A stretch of DNA of 64,000 bases from the NCBI GenBank assembly GCA_965231925.1, contig OZ246894.1:558001-622000 (forward strand), given 5' to 3'. Source of the DNA: Poriferisodalis sp965231925 (GTDB lineage Bacteria; Actinomycetota; Acidimicrobiia; Acidimicrobiales; Poriferisodalaceae). A program made the position numbers and the translations under genes. The stretch's first letter is position 1, and the number at the start of each line of letters is the position of its first letter. The notes under the pieces were generated by a model, which saw only the letters and a program-made list of their open reading frames with translations, searched no databases and had not been told where the DNA came from. This document shows positions 8,064 to 16,114 of this stretch, in pieces.

Positions 8064-8579
8064 TCATGGCGAATCTGCGGCAAGGTCGTCGAGGCGGCCC
8101 GGCAGATGGGTGGCGTCGGTGACGACCTCATAGGCCCAGCGCCGTAAGCGGTCGGGGAGTTCCGGCGTGCCTGCAACCGCAGGGATCCAGTGGTCACGGG
8201 TCCGGCGCTCGGCTGCCAGGGCCTTCGGGTCGACGATGCCCTTGCACTCGATGACGACGTTGAGCCCGTTCGCGAGGTGGGCGACGAAGTCGGGCTCGTA
8301 GCGGCGCCAAGCCCCGTCGAAGTGGTACGGCAGCGACCAGTCGAGCCCGAAATTGCGCGCCCAGGCGGCTACGGCGGTGTGGCCGTCGAGGATGCGCGCA
8401 GCGGCGAGCTCAAGCCCGGAGTGGCAGGCGGCGTGGGACAGCTCGCTGTGCTTGGCGACATGGATGTGGCGCAGCGTCGTTTCGAATCGGACTTCCGCAG
8501 TGTCGCCGAGCGGCGGACGGCCGAGCACCGCGACCTGCCGCGGGGGGGGGGGTCGCTGCTGCGCGCGTGCCGAAATCAC
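8064..8579 (-). CDS. res: Res subunit nuclease part, out of frame with the helicase part
   Basis: This frame encodes the C-terminal nuclease of the restriction subunit: NFGLDWSLPYHFDG, then YEPDFVAHLANGLNVVIECK, a PD-(D/E)xK catalytic core (D in PDF, E and K in IECKG). In relatives this region is continuous with the DEAD-box helicase. Here it follows the helicase frame across an 11-base C run (G run on the plus strand, 8542-8552). Ten or thirteen bases in that run would join the frames. Without fusion the nuclease has no obvious start codon of its own. Confidence 0.75.
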   Translation of the reverse strand: MISARAQQRPPPPRQVAVLGRPPLGDTAEVRFETTLRHIHVAKHSELSHAACHSGLELAAARILDGHTAVAAWARNFGLDWSLPYHFDGAWRRYEPDFVAHLANGLNVVIECKGIVDPKALAAERRTRDHWIPAVAGTPELPDRLRRWAYEVVTDATHLPGRLDDLAADSP

Positions 8580-11205
8580 ACGCGGCGATCATCTGCTGGT
8601 AGAAGTCGCACTTGTTGCGATGCCGCAACAGCACTGACGCGCTGTGGCATTCAACCGCGGGATGGCTGAGCCATTCGCCCAGTGCGCGGAATGCCGACGC
8701 GAACAGTGAGCATCGACCCGCGCCGTCCAATGGGGCCGCGTCGGTGTCGCTGTCGGGATCGCCGCTGAGTGCGCCGTCGGCCTCACCGGTCGGGGTTGTC
8801 CGCGCAGAGGCGTTCGCGTCGCTGACGGGGCTGGCCGGACGACCCGTTGGCCGGTCGGCGGCCTGGGGCCGCAGCCCGTGGTCGCCGTTCACCGTGAGCA
8901 GGTTGGCGATCTCGGCAGCGCAGCGCACGCGGGCTGCCTTGTCACGCAGCAACTCGTCGGGCGACAGCTCGGTCATCTTGCCTGCGACGCCTGCCATCTC
9001 GACCCGTTCAGCGGACGCATCTTCGGACACCTTGGCGGTTTGCACGGCTGCGGGATCGAGCCGGAATCCGGCGGGCGACGCGACCGTGCGGTATTCGACC
9101 ACTTGGGGCCAGCGGACCCGCAGCCCTGACCGACCGCGCACCGAGTAGACTTCGGCGCGGTCTGGTGGCGGCGGACCGGTCCAGGTGCCGCGCAGCGGCA
9201 TGAACTCGAACGGGATGCCGAGCACCTCGGCGTACTCGGGCGTGAGCAGGTGCGTCTTTCCGGGCTCGTCGCGGAACGAATCGTAGGAGGTGCGCCGCAG
9301 CGCCCGCCCGGTCACCTGCTCACACAGCAGCTGCGAGCTGAACGCCCGGAAGCCCACGATCTGGTGCACCGTGCGGGCATCCCAACCCTCGGTGAGCATC
9401 GACACCGAGATCACGCAGCGCACCCCAGCGCCGAGCCGTTCCGGCTTGCCGACGGTGTTCAACGCCTCGCGGATCGCATCCGCGGGCACGTCTTCGCCCA
9501 TGTGTGCTGCCTGCTCGCGGAGCAGCTTGGCGAACCGGGCGGTGATGGCGTCATCGTCGTCGGGACGGGAATGCACCAGCAGCGTGCGCGGATCGGCCCG
9601 CCGCTGCGCCGGGCCGCCTGCGGGGTGCGCGACGACGTTGGAGAACTCGTCATAGCGGCCGGCCAGGATCTGGGCAGTTTCTCGGCCCTCGCTGTCGCGC
9701 GCGGTTCGCTCACAGCCGGCGATGTGCTCGTACAACGCGACCGCGTTGTCGATGGTGTTGGCCACCACGATCATCACCGGCGGCGTCGGCTGGTCCTTGG
9801 TGGCCTCGAACGTGCGCCGCCATTCGCTGACTGACGCCGCCAGCGCATCTTCGAGCGGCTGTGGAAGCACAGCAGCGGGATCAACGCTGCGCTTGGGCAG
9901 CTTCTTGGTGGGCGTTGCCTCGTACAGCCGCCGCCATGCCGTACGGGCCTGGGGCGTGTCGTCGGCCACGGGCACGCGGGGCACCTTCACCAAGCCCGAC
10001 TCGATGGCGTCCATCAGGCCAAAGTCTGACGCCACCCACCCGAACATCGGCGAACGGTCGCCGCGGGCAGCGCGGCCGATCCACATCGGCGTTGCCGAGA
10101 AGTCGTACACGGGCGACGCCTGGCCGCCGAGCCGGTCCAGTTCGCCGAGCGCGCCCATGTCACGCAGCGTCCGAACCGCGTTGAACCACACCGCGGCGAT
10201 CTTGTTTTCGCTGCGCTCCTCCGCGGTCGGCTTGTTGTTCGCGCCGCTTTCGGGGTCGCCAGACTGGGTCAGGTAGCAGTGATGGGCCTCGTCGTTGATC
10301 ACCACCAAGTCGCCGTGTGCTCCTCGGCGCGCCAGAAGGCCGCCCATCACTCGGCGCACCATCGCGTGAGGCGATTCGGTCTGATCGACCCGCGAGCCGC
10401 CCAGCAGCGCCTTCTGGGCACCGGTGGACTCGCTGGGGTCGCGACGGCGGAACGCCTGAAAGTTCACGATCTCTACCCGCGCCGCCGACAGGTCGTCCCG
10501 CAGTTCTCCGGGCACCAAGCCAAGCTCGTGGTAGACGTTCCCTGGCGAACCCGGCACCAGCACGGCCAGCCTGTCGCGCACAGTGAGCCCCGGGGTCAAC
10601 ACCAAGAACCGCGACGAATGCAGCAGATTGCGCTGACGCCCGGAGCGCACAGCGTTGAGCGTCTGCCAAGCGATCAGCATGCCCATCACCGCGGTCTTGC
10701 CAGTGCCGGTGGCCATCTTGGCGCAGAAACGGATGATGCCGTCATTCGCCGAGCGCGAGTCAGCTTCGAGGTTGCGGCGCTCGGGCGTGTCGCGCCGGGC
10801 GACCTCCCGCAGCCAGATGAGCGTCTCAATGGCCTCGCGCTGCGCGAAGAACGGGCGCAGCTGCCGGTGCGATGAGTCCTCCGCCCAGTGCACCAGCAGC
10901 TTGCGGGTGACCGACGTGGCGCCCGGGTAGCCGTCGTTGCGCCACGCGCTCACTCGTTCTCGGACGGCGTTGACGGTCTGGTTCTCGTGGTCAGTGGGAA
11001 TGTCGAGCGACATCGTGGCGGTCGCGGCATCATCGGGCACCGGGCGAAGCAGCGCCGAGCGCCGCCGACCGGGCAGCGGTGCCTGGCCTGACATCGCTCG
11101 CCCCGCCTGATCGAGCTGCCAGTGCAAATCCGGTTCGGCATAGGGCGAGCACACAATCGGATCGACCGCAGGGTCGAACTCGGGTGATGCGGCGCCATCA
11201 GCCAT
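8410..11205 (-). CDS. res: Type III-like restriction enzyme Res subunit, helicase part
   Basis: An SF2 helicase of the BPTD_3080-like restriction family. It starts MADGAASPEF, with Walker A ATGTGKT near residues 165-171, a DEAH box in VVINDEAHHC near 305, and motif V/VI text GAGVRCVISVSMLTEGWDA and TGRALRR. Such enzymes move along DNA using ATP and cut with a C-terminal PD-(D/E)xK domain. Here the frame leaves that domain at the C11 tract (plus 8542-8552), after which about 44 residues of unrelated sequence follow (GRGARPSAARRHCGSP). The mod gene follows 31 bp after the true end of the nuclease, so res-mod form one operon. Confidence 0.85.
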   Translation of the reverse strand: MADGAASPEFDPAVDPIVCSPYAEPDLHWQLDQAGRAMSGQAPLPGRRRSALLRPVPDDAATATMSLDIPTDHENQTVNAVRERVSAWRNDGYPGATSVTRKLLVHWAEDSSHRQLRPFFAQREAIETLIWLREVARRDTPERRNLEADSRSANDGIIRFCAKMATGTGKTAVMGMLIAWQTLNAVRSGRQRNLLHSSRFLVLTPGLTVRDRLAVLVPGSPGNVYHELGLVPGELRDDLSAARVEIVNFQAFRRRDPSESTGAQKALLGGSRVDQTESPHAMVRRVMGGLLARRGAHGDLVVINDEAHHCYLTQSGDPESGANNKPTAEERSENKIAAVWFNAVRTLRDMGALGELDRLGGQASPVYDFSATPMWIGRAARGDRSPMFGWVASDFGLMDAIESGLVKVPRVPVADDTPQARTAWRRLYEATPTKKLPKRSVDPAAVLPQPLEDALAASVSEWRRTFEATKDQPTPPVMIVVANTIDNAVALYEHIAGCERTARDSEGRETAQILAGRYDEFSNVVAHPAGGPAQRRADPRTLLVHSRPDDDDAITARFAKLLREQAAHMGEDVPADAIREALNTVGKPERLGAGVRCVISVSMLTEGWDARTVHQIVGFRAFSSQLLCEQVTGRALRRTSYDSFRDEPGKTHLLTPEYAEVLGIPFEFMPLRGTWTGPPPPDRAEVYSVRGRSGLRVRWPQVVEYRTVASPAGFRLDPAAVQTAKVSEDASAERVEMAGVAGKMTELSPDELLRDKAARVRCAAEIANLLTVNGDHGLRPQAADRPTGRPASPVSDANASARTTPTGEADGALSGDPDSDTDAAPLDGAGRCSLFASAFRALGEWLSHPAVECHSASVLLRHRNKCDFYQQMIAACDFGTRAAATPPPAAGRGARPSAARRHCGSPIRNDAAPHPCRQAQRAVPRRLPLRA
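8542..8552. repeat. G11 homopolymer tract at the helicase/nuclease junction of res
   Basis: Eleven consecutive G on the plus strand, that is C11 in the coding sense of res. It sits exactly where the reading frame must change to connect helicase and endonuclease domains. Tracts of this length are slippage-prone in vivo and are the classic switch in phase-variable restriction systems. They are also prone to sequencing error. Confidence 0.9.
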
Positions 11206-11278
11206 GTCGAAGGCCGCTCGCCGGTCCCAAGTCGGTCATGGGGTCATGGTGCTGATGACGGTTGCAAGGTCGCGGCGC

Positions 11279-11701
11279 TCAGATGTAGTCGGCGTCGCCG
11301 GTTTCCCAGGACTCGGCGCGGCGACGCCGGCCACCGGAGGGTCCGCCGTAGTAGTCGGGGTCGTCGTCGTCCCAATCGTCGTCGTCCCAGTCATCGTCGA
11401 AGTCGTCGGGGTCGTAGTGCTCGTGGCGGCGTCGCTGTCCACGGTGGCGCAGGCTCGGCGCAGAGGATCGCTGCATCGGGCGCTCCCGAACCTGGCGAGT
11501 CAGGTTCGTCGTTGGGGATCGCTTGCCTCTGCGCTTGCGTGCTCGGACTTGGAGGTATCCGACCACAGCGCCCGCCACGCACGTCAGCCCGATGAACTCC
11601 ATAGCGTCCAAGCCCCAGCGCGTGGCAAACGCGAAGAGCACCAGCACTACCACGATGTCCGGCCCCCACGCCAGCTCCTCGCGTCGTGTCCCGCCGAACA
11701 T
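11279..11701 (-). CDS. Small membrane protein with Asp/Trp-rich tail
   Basis: A 140-residue protein from the ATG at 11701: a short N-terminus (MFGGTRREELAWG), a hydrophobic stretch of one or two membrane segments (residues about 15-50), a basic linker, and then a tail rich in Asp with repeated Trp (DDFDDDWDDDDWDDDDPDYY), ending ADYI. No family is recognised. Its promoter/leader block and the first codons match those of the next gene (11879-13054), and both end in an acidic tail finishing DYI, so the two probably act together. The start is supported by a GATACT box exactly 6 nt upstream. Confidence 0.6.
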   Translation of the reverse strand: MFGGTRREELAWGPDIVVVLVLFAFATRWGLDAMEFIGLTCVAGAVVGYLQVRARKRRGKRSPTTNLTRQVRERPMQRSSAPSLRHRGQRRRHEHYDPDDFDDDWDDDDWDDDDPDYYGGPSGGRRRRAESWETGDADYI

Positions 11702-11722
11702 GCTTGCAGTATCGCGCTGCTG
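11702..11722 (-). promoter_or_regulatory. Shared promoter/leader block, copy 1
   Basis: The 21 nt before the ATG at 11701 are identical at 20 positions to the 21 nt before the GTG at 13054. They contain GATACT (11708-11713), a -10-like hexamer ending 6 nt from the start codon, which implies a leaderless transcript. The identity continues into the first codons (TTCGG). Confidence 0.55.
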
Positions 11723-11878
11723 GAGCGTCTGGTGCGAACTTGGCGAGGTGCGCCGCGCATATCGGACGACGGGAGCCAGTACGGCGGCCTCGCCGGTGAG
11801 GGCAATCCGCGTGATGTGACACGGCGAGCGTGGCGACGGAACGAGCATCTCAGCACTCATCCGATCACGCTCATCCGA

Positions 11879-13054
11879 TCAGATGTAGTCGTCGTCGTCG
11901 TCCCACGTTGCTGTGCGTCGGCTCCGGGCAGCGGGTGACCGGTACGGCTCGTCGTCTCCGTCCCAGTCGCTGTCATCGGGGTCGCCGTCGCCCCAGCCGC
12001 CGCTGTCCCAGCCGTCGTTCCAGCTCAGATCGTCGTCTCGGTCGTGCCAGATGGGTTCCCGTGAGACGCGTTGGCTGCGGCGCCGGAAGCCTCGGTCCTC
12101 TCGGTCCCACTCGTCATCGGCGCGCAGCTCATCTTCGGGGAAATCGTCGTCCCACTCGTCATCGTCCAGCCAATCGTCGTCGTCCCAGTCGTCGCTGCTT
12201 GGAGGTGCGTTCTGAGCACCGTCAGGTCCGCGCTGCGGTCTTGGCCTGCGCCGTCGATGGTCAGCCGGTTGGCCATCGGGCTGCGTCGCGGACCGCCGGC
12301 GTGTGCTTCGACGGAGCGCGAGGGCGATGGCCCCGCCGATGATCACCAGCGCGCCGATGTCCGCACCGGCCAAGACCATGAAGACCCCGGCGACGATCGC
12401 TGCAACCGGGAGAGCGGCACTGCCCAGCCTGCCACCCGCCTGCTCGAACAGCCGCTCCGCTGCGCTGCGCTGATCGGCGCCGCGTCGGCAGTCTGCAGCG
12501 CCCTCGCCATCCGATGAGTGCGGTTGGGGCGCAGCGGCTCCGACCGCTTCCGCGGCGGCCCACCAGTCCAGCTTCCAACGTCGCAACTCGGCGAGGTCGA
12601 CCACATGACACGGCTTGCGCAGGCCGTCGATCGTCCTCTGCAGGTGCGCGCTGAGCCCTGTTGCTGTGTGGATCAGCATCCGAGCCCGAAACGCGGCCGA
12701 TCGGGTCTTCGCCAAGAACGAATCGAAGTCTCGCTGCCCGACGAGTTGGCTGCCGTCGTGGCACTTGCACTGGATCGCTATGGCATCGCCGCCGACTGCG
12801 CTGTTGCGCTGCGCAACGAGGTCGATGCCGTCGGCAGGGCCGTCGCGACCGGCCCATTCGTCCCACACATCGACGCGGTCGAACACCGGGTCCCCGCTGC
12901 CGTCGACCAATGCGCTCAGCACGCCTTGGCACAGCCGAACGAATCGCTCGCCGAGATTGGCGTCGCTGCGTGCGTGCAGACGCAACTCGTCGAGGACATC
13001 GTCGATCTGCGATTCTTCCGAATCGTCTGCGTCGCGTTGTGCCTGACCGAACAC
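11879..13054 (-). CDS. Mrr-like nuclease domain fused to membrane segments and an acidic tail
   Basis: A 391-residue protein from the GTG at 13054. Residues about 30-165 resemble the Mrr-like nuclease domain seen at the front of some DEAD-box restriction helicases: FDRVDVWDEWAGRDGPADGI, catalytic D78, then IAIQCK with Q95 and K97, and DFDSFLAKT. Residues 212-247 form two membrane segments. The rest is a tail of Asp/Trp clusters (DDWDDDDWLDDDEW), ending DDDDYI. There is no helicase domain. It is paired with 11279-11701 by shared leader and tail, and lies next to the restriction-modification locus. A membrane-anchored DNA-damaging effector is a reasonable guess, not a known function. Confidence 0.65.
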   Translation of the reverse strand: MFGQAQRDADDSEESQIDDVLDELRLHARSDANLGERFVRLCQGVLSALVDGSGDPVFDRVDVWDEWAGRDGPADGIDLVAQRNSAVGGDAIAIQCKCHDGSQLVGQRDFDSFLAKTRSAAFRARMLIHTATGLSAHLQRTIDGLRKPCHVVDLAELRRWKLDWWAAAEAVGAAAPQPHSSDGEGAADCRRGADQRSAAERLFEQAGGRLGSAALPVAAIVAGVFMVLAGADIGALVIIGGAIALALRRSTRRRSATQPDGQPADHRRRRPRPQRGPDGAQNAPPSSDDWDDDDWLDDDEWDDDFPEDELRADDEWDREDRGFRRRSQRVSREPIWHDRDDDLSWNDGWDSGGWGDGDPDDSDWDGDDEPYRSPAARSRRTATWDDDDDYI

Positions 13055-13075
13055 GCTCGCAGTATCGCGCTGCTG
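13055..13075 (-). promoter_or_regulatory. Shared promoter/leader block, copy 2
   Basis: This block matches copy 1 (11702-11722) at 20 of 21 positions. The -10-like GATACT is at 13061-13066 and ends 6 nt before the GTG start at 13054. The match fixes the start well downstream of the longest open frame (13132). Confidence 0.55.
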
Positions 13076-13154
13076 ATGTGCCTGGAGCGATATCGGCGGC
13101 ATCACCGCGGCGCCTGCGCTGCAGCACCGCATTGCAGCGGGGGCGAGGCGGCGA

Positions 13155-14225
13155 TCAGGCGAGCACGATCACCGGGGTGCCGATCGACGTCCACTCGTAC
13201 AGCTGCGCTGCCTTGTCGTCTCGCTGGCGCACGCAGCCCAACGACAAGAAATCGCCGAGCTCAGACTCGCTTTGCACGGGGGTGTCGCGCCAGCCGCGGG
13301 GAATGGAGTGGAACCCGATCCAGTCGCCGTCCTCGTCGGTGGTGAAGCGCACCATGTGCTCCATGGTGACCAGCCAGTTGTACGAGATCGCGTCCTCAGA
13401 CTTCGTGGTGACCGCATAACGGCCCGGCACGGGCGACTCGGCATGCCCGCTGACCGGATAGTTGTCGACGACATATCCGTCGGCGTCGACGAGCCAGACC
13501 CATTGGTTGCCGCGGTCGTAGACGACGTGGCGTGTCCCGGCGAGTCCGACGTCTGGCAGCGAATTGCCGCTATGCCACAGCGCTCGACCATGCGGCGTGA
13601 TTACCGACAGCGCGCCGCTGTTGTCGAGCATCAGCGTTGCACCAGACTCGCTTCGGGTGTCGCTGGTCCACAGTCGTGCGGCCGCGCCTTGGGAGGTCCC
13701 ATCCCCGAAACCGGGGCGGGCGGTGTCAAAGAGGGCGAGTTCGCCATTGGCGCGCATCACCAGCAGCGGCATCGCAGCTTCGACAGGTCCCGTCGACCAC
13801 AGCAAGCCATATCGGCCCAAGCCGTCGTCAGTGGCGCGCAGTGTCAGCCGGCCGTCGGACTCGAGCGTCAGCCGATACCAGCCGTTCGGCGATGTGGCCG
13901 ACTGCCCGACAGACAGATACTCCCCGGATGCCAAGACGATTGTCGAAGCCGGCTGCGGCGGAGGCTGACGCTTCGAGCCGAGGGGACTATGGATGCCGTC
14001 GGGTGGCCAAGCCGTGTCGAAGTCGAGGTGCCAGCGCTGGCTCGGCTCGGCGCTCAGACCCGAAATGTTGCCGGCCGCTGAGACGACATCGACGGGCAGC
14101 AGGACGAGCGAAATGGTCACGAGGAGCGCCGCAGCACCTCGAAGCCCGCCGCGGCGCTGCGCGGCGGCACCGCGGCGGAGGTCAGCGCTCGATCCGGCAT
14201 GGCGGGTTGGCCTCGCACCGCGCAT
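13155..14225 (-). CDS. L,D-transpeptidase (YkuD) with N-terminal lectin-like domain
   Basis: A secreted protein of about 356 residues, with signal peptide GAAALLVTISLVLLPVDVVSAA. The middle part resembles a bulb-type lectin fold (GEYLSVGQ, WYRLTLESDGRLTL, LLVMRANGELALF), which in other proteins binds mannose-like sugars. The C-terminus has the YkuD signature: WIGFHSIP, then LGDFLSLGCVRQ with the catalytic Cys. L,D-transpeptidases make 3-3 cross-links in peptidoglycan or attach proteins to it. The lectin part may target the enzyme to a glycopolymer. The start was chosen at the ATG at 14225; the frame is open to 14303 with Cys-rich, unlikely sequence. Confidence 0.78.
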   Translation of the reverse strand: MRGARPTRHAGSSADLRRGAAAQRRGGLRGAAALLVTISLVLLPVDVVSAAGNISGLSAEPSQRWHLDFDTAWPPDGIHSPLGSKRQPPPQPASTIVLASGEYLSVGQSATSPNGWYRLTLESDGRLTLRATDDGLGRYGLLWSTGPVEAAMPLLVMRANGELALFDTARPGFGDGTSQGAAARLWTSDTRSESGATLMLDNSGALSVITPHGRALWHSGNSLPDVGLAGTRHVVYDRGNQWVWLVDADGYVVDNYPVSGHAESPVPGRYAVTTKSEDAISYNWLVTMEHMVRFTTDEDGDWIGFHSIPRGWRDTPVQSESELGDFLSLGCVRQRDDKAAQLYEWTSIGTPVIVLA

Positions 14226-14330
14226 GCGCGGTGTGCCGGTGATGCGCAGCGGCGTCCTCCAAGCGAGCACGCATGGCGAGAGTACGCCACAACCCGCGCA
14301 CATGGCAACGAGCGTTGTCGATCGTGTGGC

Positions 14331-14825
14331 TCAGGCGGCCGATTTCTGTGACACGTGCAGTACCAGTCCGCTGGCGAGCAGCGTGCCGATGAAGAGGCCC
14401 TGGGTCAGCACATGGTCGCGCGCCCCGAACAGAATCGCGCCTGCTGTCAGCAGCGCAAAGAACAGCACGCTGAGACCGATGCAGGCAACGCCGACCTCGT
14501 AGCGGTGCGGCTTGCGGGTTGCGAACGCGATCAGCGACACCAAGAACAACAGGCCGAGCATGACTTCGATGATGCCGACGATGATCGCCAGCGGCCATGC
14601 CAACGACGTGCTCAGTCCCAGCGACGGCAGCAATGCGCCTTCCAGTGCCATCTTGAAGTTCACACCGTAGAACGTGTCGGCGTTGAGGAACTTGTCGAAG
14701 CCGTTCAGCAGCCAGAACAAGCACCAGTACAGGCTGAGCACGGCGCCGATCATCGTCGGCTTGGCGAATCGGACGAGCACGCCGATGAGACCCGGCGCGC
14801 TGCTGCTTGCGTTGTCGTTGGGCAT
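14331..14825 (-). CDS. Four-TM membrane protein, DoxX-like layout, unknown function
   Basis: A 164-residue protein from the ATG at 14825. It has four hydrophobic segments (AVLSLYWCLFWLL, PLAIIVGIIEVMLGLLFLV, VGVACIGLSVLFFALLTAGA, LFIGTLLASGLVL), and a conserved-looking NGFDKFLNADTFYGVNF after the first. The topology recalls small DoxX or MauE-like membrane proteins, but I cannot name a family. A run of seven G sits just before the start, in place of a clean ribosome-binding site. The frame extends to 14915, but that N-terminus is Arg-rich and implausible. Confidence 0.65.
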   Translation of the reverse strand: MPNDNASSSAPGLIGVLVRFAKPTMIGAVLSLYWCLFWLLNGFDKFLNADTFYGVNFKMALEGALLPSLGLSTSLAWPLAIIVGIIEVMLGLLFLVSLIAFATRKPHRYEVGVACIGLSVLFFALLTAGAILFGARDHVLTQGLFIGTLLASGLVLHVSQKSAA

Positions 14826-14950
14826 AGGTTCGTCCCCCCCAGAAGACGGCGTGACCGGGACGAATCGACAGCGCCAGCGGCGCCTGCGTTCGTGCGTGAC
14901 TCCCGGCTCGGCCATCGTAGGCCGAACAACCGCCTCTCGGGAGGCATGCT

Positions 14951-15235
14951 GACAAGGGCAATCGATGCCAGGACATCGCCGAGGGTCAGCAGCTGCCGCA
15001 CCAGCGGGGTCGCGCGCTGACCGACGGTGACAACGCCATCTTCGATGAGATCGCCCGCAAAGTGCTCATGAAGCACGTCACCGAGGGTCCGTGGGGCATG
15101 TACTACAGGCCCGACTTCAACCCCGACAATTTCCCGGTGTTCGACACGTTCTGCGACAGCGCCTTCTTCGCGAGCGTCACGGCTTCGCCGGTGCTCGCCC
15201 CATCGGGAAGGCACTCACCCGAAGGCCTTGCCTGA
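14951..15235 (+). pseudogene. Probable 3' remnant of a protein-coding gene
   Basis: This intergenic stretch keeps one long open plus-strand frame that reads like real protein (LTDGDNAIFDEIARKVLMKH, then GPWGMYYRPDFNPDNFPVFD and FCDSAFFASV) but has no start codon in a sensible place. The minus strand shows nothing better. It looks like the C-terminal piece of a deleted enzyme gene. I do not recognise the family. Apart from this, 14826-15274 holds nothing I can name. Confidence 0.3.
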
Positions 15236-15274
15236 GCGCTCAGGCGCGGGCGCTTGGGCCGTCGGACAGCTGCA

Positions 15275-16051
15275 TCAGGTCGCCTTCGGCGAAACGCGCG
15301 GGCCGTCCGCGTAGCGCGACTCGCTGGCGGGATACACCTTGATGGAGATGAACCGGACCGGCAGCTCGACGAGCTCGACGGGTCCGTGGGCCACCTCGCC
15401 GTGGATCTGCATGGTGTCGCCGGTATTGAGCAGGTAGGCCTTGCCGCCGTAGCCGTAGTTGAGCGAACCCTCGAGGACGTGGAGAAACTCGACACCGGGA
15501 TGTTGGTAGAGCGGGAACACGCCGCCCCGCTCGGTGATGGTGGTGATCATCGGCTCGATGATCCGGTTGGGTCCTCGCAATGTGCCGAGATCCTGGTACA
15601 GCCGGTCCGGTCCGCCCCGATCGTGGTGGATCTCATGGCCCTCGCCGGCCCGGACGATGACCAGATCGTGCTCCTCGTCGAGGCCGCGGAACAAGGCGGT
15701 CACCGGAACCTTTGCCGTTCCGGCCAGGCGCGCCAGCGTCGACAGGCTGGGCGCGCTCTGGCCGTGTTCGATCTTGGAGAGCATCCCCAGCGAGATGCCC
15801 GCGTCCGTGGCGAAGGCCGACATCGTCATGTTCAGTGCTTGGCGCAGCTCACGTACGCGGCTGCCGACGACCCGGCACAGCTCGGCAGTGGTGAGCGGCG
15901 ATTCGATGCCCCTCTCCACGGAATACGGCTCTGCGAAACTCAGCGAGTCGGGCACGTCTTCGTCGGCCCCGTCGCTGGCGCCCTCGTCAAGGTCAGGGTT
16001 CGTCGCCCCGCCGACCGTCATCGCCCCGATAGTGCCAGACGGCGGCCGCAA
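15275..16051 (-). CDS. XRE-family transcriptional regulator with cupin sensor domain
   Basis: A 258-residue protein. An N-terminal linker is followed by a lambda-repressor-like helix-turn-helix (VRELRQALNMTMSAFATDAG, then ISLGMLSKIEHGQSAPSLST, about residues 65-115), and then by a cupin barrel (HPGVEFLHVLEGSLNYGYGG, DTMQIHGEVAHGPVEL). Regulators of this build usually sense a small metabolite in the cupin and control nearby amine, amino-acid or sugar genes. The nearest candidates are the divergently arranged oxidoreductase genes downstream. The ATG at 16024 (MTVGGA) is an alternative start. Confidence 0.85.
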   Translation of the reverse strand: MRPPSGTIGAMTVGGATNPDLDEGASDGADEDVPDSLSFAEPYSVERGIESPLTTAELCRVVGSRVRELRQALNMTMSAFATDAGISLGMLSKIEHGQSAPSLSTLARLAGTAKVPVTALFRGLDEEHDLVIVRAGEGHEIHHDRGGPDRLYQDLGTLRGPNRIIEPMITTITERGGVFPLYQHPGVEFLHVLEGSLNYGYGGKAYLLNTGDTMQIHGEVAHGPVELVELPVRFISIKVYPASESRYADGPRVSPKAT

Positions 16052-16114
16052 TTCGGTACGTGAAGGGCTCTGAGGGGCCGGAACCGGCGAGCCGCCGAGT
16101 CCGCCAGCGCCTCT

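Noticed and set aside
9250..9834. Plus-strand frame opposite the res helicase.
   Set aside because: Antisense shadow; the helicase motifs on the minus strand are unambiguous.
14750..15214. Minus-strand frame between the membrane protein and the regulator.
   Set aside because: Low-complexity translation; the plus strand of the same DNA reads more like a protein fragment.
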